Positions 61,368 through 64,000 of a stretch of 64,000 bases of DNA are shown piece by piece. The stretch's first letter is position 1; every line of letters begins with the position of its first letter. A model generated the notes under the pieces. It did no database searches, had not been told where the DNA came from, and saw nothing but the letters and a program-made list of their open reading frames with translations. The position numbers and the translations under genes were made by a program. Origin of the DNA: Emydura subglobosa (taxonomy: Eukaryota > Chordata > Testudines > Chelidae); NCBI GenBank assembly GCA_007922225.1, contig ML680053.1:13275877-13339876 (forward strand), written 5' to 3'.

Positions 61368-61755
61368 AGAGCTGGTCAGAAAATAGATTTTTTTTCCCCT
61401 TGTGGGAAACTGATGAACTAATTGACTTTTCGGGGGGAACAAAATTGGTTCAGAAATGCCAATATCAAGTGCCTCATAGGAGTTGTAGTGCTGACCCCTC
61501 ATGCTCCCATTCTTCTCTGTGGGCTGGTCTCTCTGGCTGGATTCAAGCTTCCAAGATGTACCACGTCTCCCATCTTGCTGAACTCTTGGCAGGAAGTAAC
61601 CAAACTACAATTCCCATGAGGCACTGCGGTTCTGAATCAACGATTTCTTGTATTCAGTTTTTTCAATCAAAACTCAAAAAGGGAAGTAGACATGAAAAAA
61701 TGTGTTTTGTCGAAAAATAGTTCAATTGAAAATTTTGAACAGATGTATAGTTGAG
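61368..61755. mobile_element. AT-rich foldback element (GAGYTG family) with inner module
   Basis: The left edge is CAGAGCTGGTCAGAAAATAG, and the right edge is near 'AAAATTTTGAACAGATGTAT'. The inner module 61475-61625 is itself a near-palindrome: 'CCTCATAGGAGTTGTAGTG' faces 'AAACTACAATTCCCATGAGG'. Confidence 0.65.
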
Positions 61756-62044
61756 GCATGTAACATTTTAAGGAGAACAGGTGGAATGTTTTCCTTCAAC
61801 ACATGTATTATTTGTTGGGTGAGAGAGACTTTTTTTTTTTAGTGATAGTTCTAACCTATGGAAACCACAAGAGAAACATACAGTTCTAAATTTCCCTAAA
61901 GATTGGCTGGACCATGTCTAAAAGGTCTCATGTTTTATATACTATATTCTATAGAAAGGATGAATAAGAGTGGACGTATATGAAATGAATCCTATGTAAC
62001 AATCAAGGGCTTCTGTTCTGTCTGTTTCACAACACAAAAACAAG

Positions 62045-62462
62045 AGCACATTCAATTACATTGAAATAGGCAAATTCAAAACTGATAAGAAGAATAACTT
62101 TTTCTACACAGTGCAAAATTAGCCTGTGGAACTCATTGCCACAGGAAGTAATTGAGGATAAGAATTTACCAAGATTCAAAAAGTGATTGAGCATTTACAT
62201 GGATAATAAGAATATGCAGAGTTATAACTAATGCTAACAAAAATATTGGAAGGAATATTAAACCTCATGGCTAAAGGCTTAAGTTAATCTATAACTATTA
62301 AAGACCAGGATGAGACCTAATGTGGGGACGGATTATCCCACATTTGCCTACTGTGGGGTTCTTATTTCCTCTCAAGCACCTAATGCTGGCCACTGTCAGA
62401 AACAACATACTGGACCAGATGGACCTTGGCTCTGATCCAGTATGGCAATTCATATGTTCCTG
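62045..62462 (+). mobile_element. CR1 LINE 3' fragment
   Basis: 'GCCTGTGGAACTCATTGCCA' (the WNSLP-type codons), 'AGATTCAAAAAGTGATTGAG', 'GCTGGCCACTGTCAGAAAC' and 'GATCCAGTATGGCAATTC' occur in CR1 order. Old and gapped. Confidence 0.75.
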
Positions 62463-64000
62463 TGGGAACATTTCTCACAGCGAAGAATAAACTCTCACAC
62501 ATGGTGTGCTTTCCTTTCTGCTTTCAGTTAAACAAAAAGAATAAAAAAGACTTATTTCAGAATAAGTTCAGTAGACACAGTAGCAGAATCTTACTTTGAG
62601 CTTTTGGTCTTTTTCTGTTCTTTTGTATATATTTCTGAAGCATGCAAATGCAGCTTTTTAAAACCAACTTTAGCTGATCTTGCTATTGGTGAAGGGATAA
62701 CTAAGAGGCAGATTTTTTTATTAGTATTTGAAGGAAGTTTTATGGATAAATGTCAGATCCATTTATTTTTCTGCTTTTAAAATGTTATTGAAATATAGTT
62801 TGAACACACAGCTCTACCAATATTTTTCCATTTCTGTCAGTTTCAGTACTTTGTATGAATTCCCCCACATGTTCTATTTTTCACATTTTTCCCCCTCTGG
62901 GTTCTCTTCTAAAGCTCTGAGATGTACCTCTTTGTCCCACTGATTGATTCTTGGAGTCCTCGTCAATTAGTAGACATCAGAGGAACTAGAAGTTGGGACT
63001 TTCTTTGTCAGATCTTAATTGTGTCAACTGGAGCCATGTAAAGTACCCAGATAATACTAAATAATATAGAATATTGAAGATCAAACCCTCCCATTCTGTC
63101 CCCCATCTAACCAGCCCCAGTCCATACTGAGTGGTTATACCATGTGACTGGGTGTCAGACTCTTGGACTCACTTGCTACCATTTTGTGTGATCTTGGCCA
63201 AATTGCCATGCCTCCGTTTCCCCAATTATAAAGTGAACATTGGATGAACTTTTACCTAGCACACAGGGATATTTTGAATAGGCTCTATAGAACTGCAGAG
63301 TGTTATCAACTATCATCACAGATACCATCCTACCAGCCAAAGAGATTTTGGAGGATGGGTCTTCCTTCAGAATGCATGAGTCACACCCCTAATTAGCCAT
63401 TGAGGCTGTTGTTACAAAGTGCTCCTCAGAAACCAACATATGTCCTCACCTTACCAATAATCCAACCCCTCAGCAGCAGACATAGGGATCAATCCTGTTT
63501 CCACTGAAGATCAGTGGGAGTATTATCAGTGTGAACAGGATGTACAGGATAGGACCCCTATCGCATAAATTAAACCCCAGATTTTCAAAGTGCAATGGTT
63601 AAAGCTTGGCATCTAAATCCACACTCAGCCACCTACATAAGAGTGGCCTGATTCTCAAAGGTGCTAATAATGCAAAGCTTCTGTGCAACTTTCATACAAA
63701 TTGTGGGTGCCCAGAATGTCTGAAAGTCAGGTCTCACATTTGTTTAGGTGCCTAAACATAGGCTTGGATGCTTAACTGAAGGCAAGCAAATTTGAAAATA
63801 TGGGGCTTAATTTATACTATCAGAGTCTATTCATTCTGTAGATTGAAAATGTTGACTTAAGTTTTAACTGAACCAAATCACTATGATAAGATTCTACAGG
63901 GGGCTCTTTCGTAACACATACACTTTCTTTTCCTTCCAAAGCAGAAAATTATAGCTGATTGGGATAGGCCATTCTGTACTATCCTTTGATTCAGTGTCTC
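62463..64000. other. Intron 8 start (open at window edge)
   Basis: 63120-63320 is a plus SINE or MIR/CORE-like piece ('TTTTGTGTGATCTTGGCCAA', 'CCTCCGTTTCCCCAATTA'). 63580-63810 is a TTTTCAAA-type foldback repeat. The next exon of the CNBD2-like gene is not visible. Confidence 0.45.

Overview
This window reads as vertebrate nuclear DNA, most likely from a turtle (Testudines, probably cryptodiran). That is an inference from repeat content. Many CR1 LINE fragments (several with the ATTCTATG-type 3' tail), a DIRS-type tyrosine-recombinase element, a Penelope-like element, Tx1-like LINE pieces, tRNA-derived SINEs and many foldback DNA elements sit in long introns. No tool was run, so a crocodilian or another reptile is not excluded.

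One host gene spans almost the whole window on the plus strand. I reconstructed eight internal coding exons by joining splice sites whose phases all agree: 2171-2357, 26593-26660, 33538-33655, 37203-37277, 39968-40059, 47448-47610, 49444-49527 and 60954-61099. Together they give about 310 uninterrupted residues with one complete cyclic-nucleotide-binding fold and the lead-in to a second. The best family match is cyclic nucleotide-binding domain-containing protein 2 (CNBD2). The 3' end lies beyond the window. The 5' end may also lie outside, unless translation starts in the first exon seen.

The introns are filled as follows. 1-1200: rearranged CR1. 3.4-4.0 kb: a SINE with a hAT-like MITE in its tail. 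4.6-5.3 kb: LTR-like repeat. 8.6-11.1 kb: GC-rich then pyrimidine-rich minisatellite-like DNA split by an open CR1 copy. 12.6-13.7 and 16.1-17.5 kb: CR1 copies. 15.5-15.8 kb: a short unrecognised minus-strand reading frame. 18.7-25.4 kb: a nest in which a plus CR1 is split by a minus Penelope-like element and by a short minus CR1 tail, followed by a minus APE-type LINE. 25.9-26.2, 29.0-29.6 and 32.7-32.9 kb: foldback elements. 38.4-39.0 kb: Tx1-like LINE 3' end. 42.4-43.3 kb: a large foldback element with paired tRNA-like modules. 45.8-47.2 kb: a GC-rich proline-rich coding remnant. 49.7-53.4 kb: a DIRS-like element with recognisable terminal and internal repeats but broken genes. 53.4-64 kb: CR1 tails, foldback elements and the last exon.

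Nothing here looks bacterial or phage-like. The most informative features are the CNBD2-like gene model, the DIRS element whose internal complementary region can be read directly, and the layered insertions at 18.7-25.4 kb.
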